Notes under the pieces: model-generated
Databases searched by the model: none
What the model was told of the DNA's origin: nothing
The model's input: only the letters and a program-made list of their open reading frames with translations
DNA from: Methanobacteriota archaeon
GTDB lineage: Archaea; JACRDV01
DNA length: 6,960 bases
Direction of reading: 5' to 3'
Assembly: GCA_024860865.1 (NCBI GenBank)
Contig: JACRDV010000099.1
Location: forward strand, 1-6,960
In this document: one piece after another, positions 1 through 5,682 of the stretch
Layout of the letters: the number at the start of each line of letters is the position of its first letter
Position numbering within the stretch: the stretch's first letter is position 1
Program-made: the position numbers and the translations under genes

Positions 1-47
1 TAATAAAATGTCCTCAATTCTCAGAGTCAGAGTCGAAAATATAAAAT
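1..47. other. AT-rich non-coding edge
   Basis: I see no gene in this edge. On the minus strand it lies just downstream of the repeat copy at 48-122. Nothing else can be supported. Confidence 0.4.
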
Positions 48-122
48 CTAAAAACAAAGTAACAGCAGATTTACTCTATCTGCTACTGTTTTAACAGTGA
101 ATATTTCATCAAGCTGAACCTT
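48..122 (-). repeat. Direct copy of the surface-gene 3' end and terminator
   Basis: Positions 61-84 are identical to 2289-2312, and 88-122 are identical to 2325-2359, in the same orientation. Between the two blocks this copy has 3 nt where the intact gene has 12 nt, so the stop codon and last codons are deleted. Read on the minus strand it still encodes KVQLDEIFTVKT, the last residues of the large surface protein including the second half of its EF-hand loop, and then runs on into VADRVN. The terminator stem is kept as 7 bp (64-70 with 78-84). Upstream of 122 the similarity is lost. This is either the remnant of a second member of the surface-protein family or a duplicated gene tail. Confidence 0.85.
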
Positions 123-299
123 AGCTGCTAGATTTAACAGATTAAGATGGAAGAGTGCAAAAAGCACATACCACAAGGTGTGAACGCACGAGAAGTGTGA
201 ATGGATATAGAACAAAGAATTAACACAAGATGCTACAACAAAGGATTTGGAGAAAGCTTAGATGATACATAATGCTTAAATATTAATTACAACCCTTAT
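123..299. other. No recognisable gene
   Basis: No open frame of useful length and no family motif was found on either strand. It separates the gene-tail repeat from the IS-like structured element and may be the decayed body of either one. Confidence 0.4.
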
Positions 300-395
300 T
301 TTATTAGAGCTGTACCGTCTGTGGCAGCGTCCCTTGGGGACGTAACCTAGGATTGGGTTTGAAAGCTCTCCCATTCGCAAGAATGGGTTTTACCT
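300..395 (+). mobile_element. IS200/IS605-like right-end / omegaRNA-like remnant
   Basis: The segment is a densely nested set of inverted repeats on the plus strand. An outer stem pairs AGAGCT (306-311) with AGCTCT (364-369). Inside it are a perfect 6-bp hairpin, 328-333 with 337-342, and a 4-bp stem, 344-347 with 356-359. Directly abutting the outer stem is a perfect 7-bp hairpin, 370-376 with 381-387, with a GCAA tetraloop. IS200/IS605 elements carry such imperfect palindromes at their right ends, and there the 3' part of tnpB overlaps the omegaRNA scaffold. A short open reading stretch ending AVPSVAASLGDVT and a TAG at 348-350 could be a TnpB tail, but I could not match it to a conserved TnpB motif. 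No transposase gene remains in the window. The structure is seen directly; the family assignment is inference. Confidence 0.5.
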
Positions 396-440
396 TATCT
401 ATATTTTCTTGAAATAGACCTTCTTTTCAATACCAGCTTT

Positions 441-559
441 ATGATTTCGATCTTCTCCTTTGGATAGTCTTGGTTTTGAGCTTTCCAAGCATAATGGTAG
501 AAATTTTTCAGAGTTGTATGTGGGGATTATGATGCTATTGATGGTAGAATTGAACTCAT
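441..559 (-). pseudogene. Glycosyltransferase family 2 N-terminal stub, copy 2
   Basis: The minus-strand reading contains SIIIPTYNSEKFLPLCLES, the typical first strand and nucleotide-binding start of a GT-A fold family 2 glycosyltransferase. The match continues as QDYPKEKIEII only after a frame change near 471-480, and it stops at about 441, before the expected D-G-G/S-x-D motif. A likely original ATG lies at 559, 6 nt past the toxin stop codon, but it is out of frame with the conserved stretch, so at least two frame errors exist. Positions 441-534 are about 80% identical by eye to 1451-1545. Intact relatives are roughly 250-350 residues and add sugars to surface polysaccharides or glycoproteins. 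This stub of about 40 codons cannot be functional. Confidence 0.75.
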
Positions 560-564
560 TGATA

Positions 565-1065
565 TCACTTTTCCAGTTCTTCGATTGCCTCTTCAATGAT
601 AGCCTTCGTTATGAAGAGCTTGCTAATGCTATAGAGATCGTTCAATGCTTTCTTGGTCTCTTTTAGATTAATCAATCCTTCTCTGTAAGCTCTGGCAATT
701 ATTCCGGCAGAGCCATGAACCTTAAATCCTAGGTTTTCACCAGCTTCTCTGGCATCCAAATCATCGGTTAAGAAAATCCTTTTTCTAAGTTTGTTGCATA
801 GAGACAAAGCATGTAATTCGCCTTCATCCAACCTAAAACTTCCAACTTTATCCCTTATTTTTTCTGTATCTTCATCAAGCACTTCAAGAATTTCGATGTT
901 CTTAGCTTTTTTAAGTTCTGTTTCTCCAGGTTTGCCTTTGACACAAACTTCTTCGTATACCTTTCGAGGGATATAAATTTTAGAGAATGTAGTGAGTAGT
1001 TCAAATTTTTCAATCTGTGCTAAATGAATTAAAGGTCCAGAATCTGAGATTGCCTCAAGACCCAT
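565..1065 (-). CDS. PIN-domain toxin, DUF3368 (VapC-like) family
   Basis: A 166-residue protein with the order of acidic residues expected of a PIN ribonuclease. D8 sits in ISDSGPLIHL, E38/E39 in VYEEV, E83 in RLDEGELHAL, and D101, D102 and D104 in FLTDDLDAR. Together these would hold the metal ions that cleave RNA. The SDSGPLI start and the LDxGE plus TDDxxAR pattern are characteristic of DUF3368, a PIN subfamily found as the toxin of type II toxin-antitoxin pairs in archaea and cyanobacteria. The ATG overlaps the end of the antitoxin gene by 11 nt, so translation is probably coupled. The upstream Shine-Dalgarno is weak (GTGGGG). Length and catalytic residues look intact. It is likely an RNase held inactive by its partner; the RNA target cannot be inferred. 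Confidence 0.87.
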   Translation of the reverse strand: MGLEAISDSGPLIHLAQIEKFELLTTFSKIYIPRKVYEEVCVKGKPGETELKKAKNIEILEVLDEDTEKIRDKVGSFRLDEGELHALSLCNKLRKRIFLTDDLDAREAGENLGFKVHGSAGIIARAYREGLINLKETKKALNDLYSISKLFITKAIIEEAIEELEK

Positions 1066-1309
1066 GCAATCCCCACTTGATATCCTCCAAAACCGCCTTT
1101 TTCTGTTTTTCTGCTAGTTTTACTGGATCCAGACCAATTAACTTGATAGCCTCTTCTCTCTTAATCTGACCCTTCAGATATTGATCAAGAATTGTTTCTT
1201 GCCTAATTTTATCAATGCCTATTTCCACTGCTTTTGCTATGATGGTGGTTACTTTTTCTTTTCTAGTTTTAGCCAATATTTCTAACTCCTTTAGCAATCT
1301 ATATTGCAT
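1055..1309 (-). CDS. Antitoxin, ribbon-helix-helix/UPF0175-like
   Basis: An 84-residue basic protein directly upstream of the PIN toxin. Residues 1-35 (LLKELEILAKTRKEKVTTII then AKAVEIGIDKI) read like a ribbon-helix-helix DNA-binding unit. Residues 40-60 (ILDQYLKGQIKREEAIKLIG) match the pattern of the UPF0175 antitoxins that usually accompany DUF3368 toxins. The C-terminal helix would bind and block the toxin. The start is well supported: AAGGAGG at 1316-1322 lies 6 nt before the ATG. By analogy with the family, the complex probably represses its own promoter. The first codons lie just past the end of a glycosyltransferase stub, so the cassette may be transcribed from further upstream. Confidence 0.75.
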   Translation of the reverse strand: MQYRLLKELEILAKTRKEKVTTIIAKAVEIGIDKIRQETILDQYLKGQIKREEAIKLIGLDPVKLAEKQKKAVLEDIKWGLHGS

Positions 1310-1315
1310 TGTTTT

Positions 1316-1322
1316 CCTCCTT
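1316..1322 (-). promoter_or_regulatory. Strong Shine-Dalgarno of the antitoxin
   Basis: Minus strand AAGGAGG, 6 nt before the ATG at 1309. It fixes the antitoxin start. The toxin has only a weak site, which fits higher synthesis of antitoxin than toxin. Confidence 0.75.
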
Positions 1323-1356
1323 TATTCGTATCTTTATATTGATCAATAAAGTAAAC

Positions 1357-1568
1357 TTCTCCCTTCTTTAATAGATTAGAGAGGATTTTATCAACGTTGT
1401 ACTGCTTGCCTATTTTAATTGTATTATCAGTGGAGCCGCCATCTACGATCATGATTTCGATCTTTTCCTTTGAGTAGTACTGCTTTTTAATGCTTTCCAA
1501 GCATAACGGTAAAATTTCTCAGAGTTGTAAGTTGGGATTACAATGTTTATAGCGGGTGGATCTCTCAT
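1357..1568 (-). pseudogene. Glycosyltransferase family 2 N-terminal stub, copy 1
   Basis: Starting at the ATG at 1568 (GGAGAAAG site just upstream), the reading is MRDPPAINIVIPTYNSEKF. After a missing base in the short run near 1511-1514 it continues as CLESIKKQYYSKEKIEIM, then IVDGGSTDNTIKIGKQYN and DKILSN. IPTYN and IVDGGSTDNT are hallmark family 2 glycosyltransferase motifs; the latter includes the aspartate that contacts the UDP-sugar. The match ends around KKGE, where the sequence passes into the leader of the toxin-antitoxin cassette. The acceptor-binding half, which an intact enzyme would need, is absent. It lies 25 nt downstream of the regulator remnant and in the same orientation. 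Confidence 0.8.
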
Positions 1569-1593
1569 AATCTTTCTCCAATTGAATCATCAA

Positions 1594-1928
1594 CTAAATT
1601 TTGGGCAGATATTTGGTCTCCCTGCCTTTACCAGATGCTGTCAACAGCCCTTTCTCAACAAGCTGTGTTAATTCTTGAATTGCGGTTTCATGAGATACTT
1701 TGTTCAATTCTTTGTACACTTTATTTGTAATAAAACCATCTCTAAAAGCATATTGTAACGCTTTTCTTTGTCTTTCGTTCAACTCAACTCCAAGTTTTTC
1801 TATTTCACCTATCACTATTGCTTTTCCGCTTGATCGAAATATAATGTTTGTAATCTCGCTTATCTAAATTCTAGTTTAGGTTTAGGGATTCCCCATTCTT
1901 CGCATAATTCATTAATCAAATAAATTAG
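1594..1928 (-). pseudogene. C-terminal remnant of an AlbA/RecG-C-like transcriptional regulator
   Basis: The last 73 codons (from a GTG at 1815) encode a winged-helix domain: LNERQRKALQYAFRDGFITN, then VSHETAIQELTQLVEKGLL and a GKGRETKY wing. This is the standard ending of AlbA_2/HATPase_c_4 (RecG-C-like) regulators. The same frame runs back without a stop to 1857 (EITNIIFRSSGKAIV). After a one-base frame change near 1858-1862 the reading LINELCEEWGIPKPKLEFR appears, which matches the conserved ELCxEWGIPxPxFE segment preceding the wing in that family. Full-length members are about 400-500 residues; here the ATPase-like and AlbA parts are gone. A free-standing 73-residue wHTH protein starting at the GTG is the alternative. 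Confidence 0.65.
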
Positions 1929-2279
1929 TTATCAGTGTTATTTATTTCTACTAATCTGCTGTACAATCGAAAATGCTCTTTAGAGTTATGTAGATGAAAT
2001 AATTATTTCTGCAAGGATTCCTAAAGTAGAGTAATGTTCTCATTTGGTTGCAACAATTCTTTGATAAATCTTTGTACTTATTTTCATCGTAAATTATGTT
2101 TAAATGGATATCAAGTCAAGTTCTTACTTCCGGGGTTCTTAAACTAACAAATAGCCGAGCAAGTTTCATTATTTACAAATTCATTAATTGATTTAACTTA
2201 TGAATGGCTAAATTTCTTCGCGACTTCCCGTAAACTTTAAGAAGAATAACTGCAGTTCTATTGCAGAATTAATAAAATC
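1929..2279. other. Gene-free AT-rich spacer
   Basis: No frame longer than a few dozen codons and no recognisable motif. It lies upstream of the regulator remnant, so it may hold its decayed N-terminal part, but I could not align any piece with confidence. A short minus-strand stretch reading IYDENKYKDLSKN is suggestive of former coding sequence only. Confidence 0.45.
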
Positions 2280-2313
2280 AAAAAAAGCAACAGCAGATTT
2301 ACTCTATCTGCTG
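2280..2313 (-). terminator. Intrinsic-type terminator of the surface gene
   Basis: On the minus strand an 8-bp stem (2306-2313 with 2291-2298, loop of 7) begins 1 nt after the TAA stop. It is followed a few bases later by seven T (2286-2280). Archaeal termination relies mainly on T-tracts. A stem plus T-tract so close to the stop is a good 3'-end signal. The stem is duplicated at 64-84. Confidence 0.7.
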
Positions 2314-2314
2314 C

Positions 2315-4864
2315 TTACGCATAAGTTTTAACAGTGAATATTTCATCAAGCTGAACCTTTTTGTCCCCATTTATGTCAAACCATCGAAGAACTAAAGTTT
2401 TAATAGGCGGGCGATAGTTCTTAAGGAATAGCAAACCTGCTTCAGTACCGTATCTGTGGGTTCCCATCACATAAAGCTGGTCTGGCTCAACTAAGCTAAT
2501 GATCACATAGTCCTCCTGCTGCCAGCGACTTATGTAAACATCACCTTTATAGGTTAGAGTATCTTTTGTGAAGTTCACTCCGATCTCTTTTGATTTATTC
2601 ACAACCAGTGGATTTGCAATAGGCCCTCCTAACACCACTCGAAGGCCAGTCACTTTCTTTGAACTGAAAAGAGTAGCCATTGTTGGTATCACCCTGCCAG
2701 CGATGTTTTGGTCCTCCGTTGCACCAACTATGATGCTGAAGTTAAAAAGTGCAAATTCGCCTATTCTTTTAGGCGAGGGAGGTGAAGGGGTAGGAGCTGG
2801 AGGGACGTATTGAATTCCACCCAGAGAAGTAGATGTTGGCGAGATAGCTGTGCCAATGATTTGAGGAGCAATTCCAGAGAAGTGTGGAACTACCATAACA
2901 ATTATATTATATTCTTTATGAATGTAAACTCCTTGAGTCAAGTTAGTCAAAGGACCATCCTTAAGACTCCATGTAATTGGAGTAGCATTTTTCCCTCCTA
3001 TGAACCAAGCTGTGCTGTAGTCAGAATATTCTGGCGGTCGAGCACTAACTCCCATAGAAATATTCCATATCTCATGCCATGTTCCATTGTATAGTTTAGG
3101 AATCTTTACTGTGACATTTTTGCTCTCATCTAACTGACTTGGATCATATCGTGTAATCACTGCAACCCTTTCATAAATTTTTGGTGCTCCACTTCCAAAC
3201 CTAAACTTCTTGTCAAATCTAGTGCTAGTGGAATTATCCTGAAAAACATCTGCATCAAATTCTGCATCCGGCACTCCGGATGACATTATGTCGGCCTTAA
3301 TGTATTCGACCACCTTTAATATATCTGGATATGGCGGAGTAGGAGTTGGAGGGGCTGTGAGATATATCATCCTGATGTTAAATCTTCCTCTTAAACCAAG
3401 CCATTCCGGATTGAAGAAGGCTAATGGTTCTTGGAATAATGGTGCTCTCGCAACTGTTGCATTTGGATTCCATACCTCAACGAATGTTTTTTGCTTCATA
3501 GCAATAGCAAAAGCTTCTTCTGGACCTGGAGGGCTGGCATCGAATTTCTTTACAGTAATGTTTTTGCTGGATTGGGTTTGTGCGATAGTAAACTTATAAA
3601 AGCGTGGGGCATAACCTGGCGCAAATACTTGCACAGTGATATTTCCAGGTCTAAGAGGTATTGAAAAGCCACCGGTGTCATTAGTATTGCAAAATGTTTT
3701 GACTGAAAATGTTCTATTTAATGAAATATTCAAAAGCAAAAAGGCACGAGATATGTTTTTATATGCTCCAGATGCATTCACTAGTTGAAAATCAACCATT
3801 GTCCCGTTAAATAGTAATCCTCGCGGTGCTCTCCGCCAATTATTTCCAGCCAATCTATCTGAAGCGGTAATATTCACATTTAAATTGAAATTTGTAGTTC
3901 CAGTTCTTATTACTATATACTTAACATAGTTAGAGTGATTTCTAAGAGTTGTATCGCTTGGCGGAGGAGCTGAGGTAACATTTCGAGCATAGAAGCCGAT
4001 TATGTAGTCAGTATTGCCTATTACATCTAGTGTATAATTACCACCAGTTACGGTTGTATTGACGGTTGTGTTTGCATCTACGGGTGGTGCATCTTGTGGC
4101 CACATGTTTCCAGCTGCTAAAATGTATGCTACAACTTTTATTTGTTTCATAGTTGGCCCAAATTGTGTTACGTTAAATTTGCCAAAAATTCTTACCGGAG
4201 ACCAACTTAAATTGAGTGTTATATTGAATAAGTTTGTATTAAACCCAACAGCAGTTGTATTATGTCGTGGTGGCAAAGGTATTTGTTGGCAAGGAGGATG
4301 TGGACTTGGAAATGAACCAAAGCAGTACCATGGTGGCGGATTAATAAACGGTGGTATAGCAGCTTCTATTGTGTAGTTTCTACCCTCAGGCACTGTTACA
4401 TTTTTTATGCTCGTATTCATAAACATAAATACTTCATTACCTGTTTTTTTGTCTAATACCCTTAGCATGTAATTGGGTATATTGTGGGTGCCGTTAGTTA
4501 CAGTAATCCTTAAAGTTGCAGCTGGGGTAAGAAGGAACTTCATTTGGAGAATAGGTTGAGGGGGAAACACCATAATCCTAGGTTGGCTTATATGAGTAAT
4601 TTCCTGCCCGATTTTCCTTTTGACTACTATTTGTAGCGGTTGGTTAGGAGGCAGATTTACTATATCGAGACTATTGAGGGTGTTGTTAGTTGTATTAATA
4701 TAAAATCCTGCAGGAATTCCCAGATGAGTGAAGTTCATATAGGTTATATTAACGTAAGCAAAAGTGGCGTTAGTACCGGTGTAGTTTATGACTGTTGCAT
4801 AGAATCCAGCGCTAGTCACGGTCTCTGAACAAAGTGAAAGTGTTCCTAAGAGAAATATAAACAT
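2315..4864 (-). CDS. Secreted, sequon-rich S-layer-like surface protein with C-terminal EF-hand loop
   Basis: An 849-residue protein, by far the largest gene here. The N-terminus (FIFLLGTLSLC then SETVTSAGF) is a hydrophobic signal segment with a likely cleavage after TSA. By hand count about 38 N-X-S/T sequons are spread along the chain, implying dense N-glycosylation outside the cell. Residues about 1-450 look like successive beta-sandwich repeats of the carboxypeptidase-regulatory/CARDB sort. Pro-rich linkers occur (PTPTPPYP, PAPTPSPPSP). Near the end VLGGPIANPLV (GGP at 746-748) and YVMGTHRYGTEAGLLFL (798-814) resemble the C-terminal domain of archaeal S-layer proteins, where GGPxAN and RxGTxA motifs recur. 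The last 20 residues carry an EF-hand loop, D830-x-N832-x-D834-x-K836-V837-x-x-x-E841, which suggests calcium binding. No C-terminal membrane helix or PGF-type anchor is seen. The start at 4864 lacks a basic n-region and may not be the true one. It is likely a structural envelope protein or an adhesin. Confidence 0.8.
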   Translation of the reverse strand: MFIFLLGTLSLCSETVTSAGFYATVINYTGTNATFAYVNITYMNFTHLGIPAGFYINTTNNTLNSLDIVNLPPNQPLQIVVKRKIGQEITHISQPRIMVFPPQPILQMKFLLTPAATLRITVTNGTHNIPNYMLRVLDKKTGNEVFMFMNTSIKNVTVPEGRNYTIEAAIPPFINPPPWYCFGSFPSPHPPCQQIPLPPRHNTTAVGFNTNLFNITLNLSWSPVRIFGKFNVTQFGPTMKQIKVVAYILAAGNMWPQDAPPVDANTTVNTTVTGGNYTLDVIGNTDYIIGFYARNVTSAPPPSDTTLRNHSNYVKYIVIRTGTTNFNLNVNITASDRLAGNNWRRAPRGLLFNGTMVDFQLVNASGAYKNISRAFLLLNISLNRTFSVKTFCNTNDTGGFSIPLRPGNITVQVFAPGYAPRFYKFTIAQTQSSKNITVKKFDASPPGPEEAFAIAMKQKTFVEVWNPNATVARAPLFQEPLAFFNPEWLGLRGRFNIRMIYLTAPPTPTPPYPDILKVVEYIKADIMSSGVPDAEFDADVFQDNSTSTRFDKKFRFGSGAPKIYERVAVITRYDPSQLDESKNVTVKIPKLYNGTWHEIWNISMGVSARPPEYSDYSTAWFIGGKNATPITWSLKDGPLTNLTQGVYIHKEYNIIVMVVPHFSGIAPQIIGTAISPTSTSLGGIQYVPPAPTPSPPSPKRIGEFALFNFSIIVGATEDQNIAGRVIPTMATLFSSKKVTGLRVVLGGPIANPLVVNKSKEIGVNFTKDTLTYKGDVYISRWQQEDYVIISLVEPDQLYVMGTHRYGTEAGLLFLKNYRPPIKTLVLRWFDINGDKKVQLDEIFTVKTYA
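2342..2377 (-). other. EF-hand/dockerin-type calcium loop
   Basis: Codons 830-841 read DINGDKKVQLDE. This has D at position 1, N at 3, D at 5, a hydrophobic residue at 8 and E at 12 of a canonical calcium loop. Only one loop is present, just eight residues from the C-terminus, so it is not a full dockerin, which has two. Calcium-dependent lattice assembly is a plausible role because many S-layers need calcium. Confidence 0.65.
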
Positions 4865-4879
4865 AAAAAAAGTTTTCCA

Positions 4880-4895
4880 TTTATAATATTTCTCC
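4880..4895 (-). promoter_or_regulatory. Best ribosome site for the surface gene, but out of frame
   Basis: GGAG (4895-4892) lies 11 nt before an ATG at 4880. That ATG opens MENFF and then leaves the surface-protein frame in a run of seven T (4871-4865). Dropping one T would give MENFFMFIFLLGTLSLC. No in-frame ATG, GTG or TTG exists between the upstream stop (4912-4910) and the ATG at 4864. Confidence 0.5.
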
Positions 4896-4909
4896 GTAAA
4901 ACCACCTAA

Positions 4910-5313
4910 CTATTTTTAATTAGCCAGAAATTTATTAAAAGCTAAAAAATCTGGCTACTCGGTAAAAAGTAGAAACTAATACAATAAATTTTTTTCTAAT
5001 TAAATCCAAAATTTTTTTATTAAAATGAATAAAAAAGTTAGAATTATTAACGGCCAATAAAATTTAGAATCATAAATTATAAAGTCTAACTCAAAGTCTA
5101 TCTCAAAAATTAAAACTTTTTAATTAGAACTGTCTAGTATTATTTGACTATTTTCATCTTTGACTGGCTCAATTTTATGTGTAACTCAACTGCTCTGTCA
5201 GTTGTACTTCCAACTGATCTATAAACAAATTGCTAGTAAAAAAGAATACAAGAAAGATTTCTAAAGCAATGTTTTTTATTTTTCATGGCCACTTCATAAT
5301 TATTATCCGACAG
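4910..5313. other. Very AT-rich divergent intergenic region
   Basis: It separates the minus-strand surface gene from the plus-strand operon. The block 4981-5040 has only 6 G+C in 60. No gene is seen. It contains an inverted repeat at 4921-4957, a 12-nt near-perfect tandem repeat (AAAGTCTAACTC at 5081-5092, AAAGTCTATCTC at 5093-5104), and alternating CAACTG/CAGTTG copies at 5187-5216. Confidence 0.6.
4921..4957 (-). promoter_or_regulatory. Inverted repeat enclosing a TATA-like box upstream of the surface gene
   Basis: TAGCCAGA (4921-4928) pairs with TCTGGCTA (4950-4957), a perfect 8-bp inverted repeat with a 21-nt spacer. On the minus strand the spacer holds TTTTAATAAATT (4940-4929), a plausible archaeal TATA element. 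It would place transcription start near 4910, some 30 nt before the GGAG and ATG at 4880. A dimeric repressor bound to both arms would cover the promoter. The pairing is certain; the regulatory role is inferred. Confidence 0.45.
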
Positions 5314-5322
5314 ATTTATATA
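5314..5322 (+). promoter_or_regulatory. TATA box of the 99-residue gene / HEPN-MNT operon
   Basis: ATTTATATA is centred about 28 nt before the ATG at 5346. Archaeal transcription starts roughly 25 nt after the box, so the message would begin at or just before the start codon. No Shine-Dalgarno is visible before this ATG, which fits a leaderless transcript. Confidence 0.65.
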
Positions 5323-5345
5323 TTTTACGTGTTGTAATTACACAC

Positions 5346-5645
5346 ATGAAAGGAATTCTTCTAGCTTTTAGAGTATTCAAGAATACCGATGCAAAAACAA
5401 CTAACCTCTTCTGCCAGAAGTTTTATGGGCAAGATACAAGCTCCCATGGTGGCAAGTACCACCATCACAAGCGCGGTTTGCTTGAGGACATTCCGCATGT
5501 GAAACTAATAAGGGGAGTGATAATGCTATTAGAAAAAGATGCTGAGAAAGTGATCGAATTTCTAAAAGAGTTCAATGCTGAAGTGCATGTTAGAGAACTA
5601 GTTCTAACGCCGGGTGACGAAAAGGTATTGAGGAGGAAAGACTAA
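5346..5645 (+). CDS. Uncharacterised small basic archaeal protein
   Basis: A 99-residue basic protein I cannot assign to a named family, although its style suggests a conserved archaeal hypothetical. It has three parts. A first strand (GILLAFRVF) is followed by a Lys/Thr stretch. A central polar loop rich in glycine and histidine comes next (H34-G-G-K-Y-H39-H-H-K-R-G), with a single cysteine at 23. The C-terminal alpha-beta half has IPHVKLIRGVIMLLEKDAEK and EFLKEFNAEVHVRELVL. The strand-helix-strand pattern and the conserved-looking IPHVKLIRG segment suggest a small ferredoxin-like or nucleic-acid-binding fold; this is inference only. It opens a likely operon and lies 37 nt before the HEPN toxin start, so it could be a third component of that module or an unrelated neighbour. 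Confidence 0.75.
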   Translation: MKGILLAFRVFKNTDAKTTNLFCQKFYGQDTSSHGGKYHHHKRGLLEDIPHVKLIRGVIMLLEKDAEKVIEFLKEFNAEVHVRELVLTPGDEKVLRRKD

Positions 5646-5668
5646 ACTATTTTTGTCCCAAAGCCCAG

Positions 5669-5676
5669 AGGAGGAG
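5669..5676 (+). promoter_or_regulatory. Shine-Dalgarno fixing the HEPN start
   Basis: AGGAGGAG lies 6 nt before the ATG at 5683. It argues against the in-frame TTG at 5653, which has no such site and would add ten residues with no family counterpart. Confidence 0.8.
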
Positions 5677-5682
5677 TACTAT

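Noticed and set aside
399-596. 65-codon minus-strand frame read as a small gene
   Set aside because: It starts inside the toxin 3' end and mixes the frame-broken glycosyltransferase stub with unrelated sequence; treated as a pseudogene stub.
1291-1500. 69-codon minus-strand frame as an intact small glycosyltransferase
   Set aside because: It begins at a TTG that is really an internal Leu codon of the glycosyltransferase, and its last 20 residues come from the antitoxin leader.
2568-4828. Several plus-strand frames of 60-105 codons opposite the surface gene
   Set aside because: They are antisense shadows of a well-supported 849-codon gene, with no ribosome sites or recognisable motifs.
5110-5126. 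AT palindrome AATTAAAACTTTTTAATT-like as a terminator
   Set aside because: Pure A/T pairing with almost no loop is expected by chance in this roughly 20% GC stretch, and no gene ends near it.
5653-5682. TTG start extending the HEPN toxin by ten residues
   Set aside because: The ATG at 5683 has an AGGAGGAG site at the right distance and gives the normal family length.
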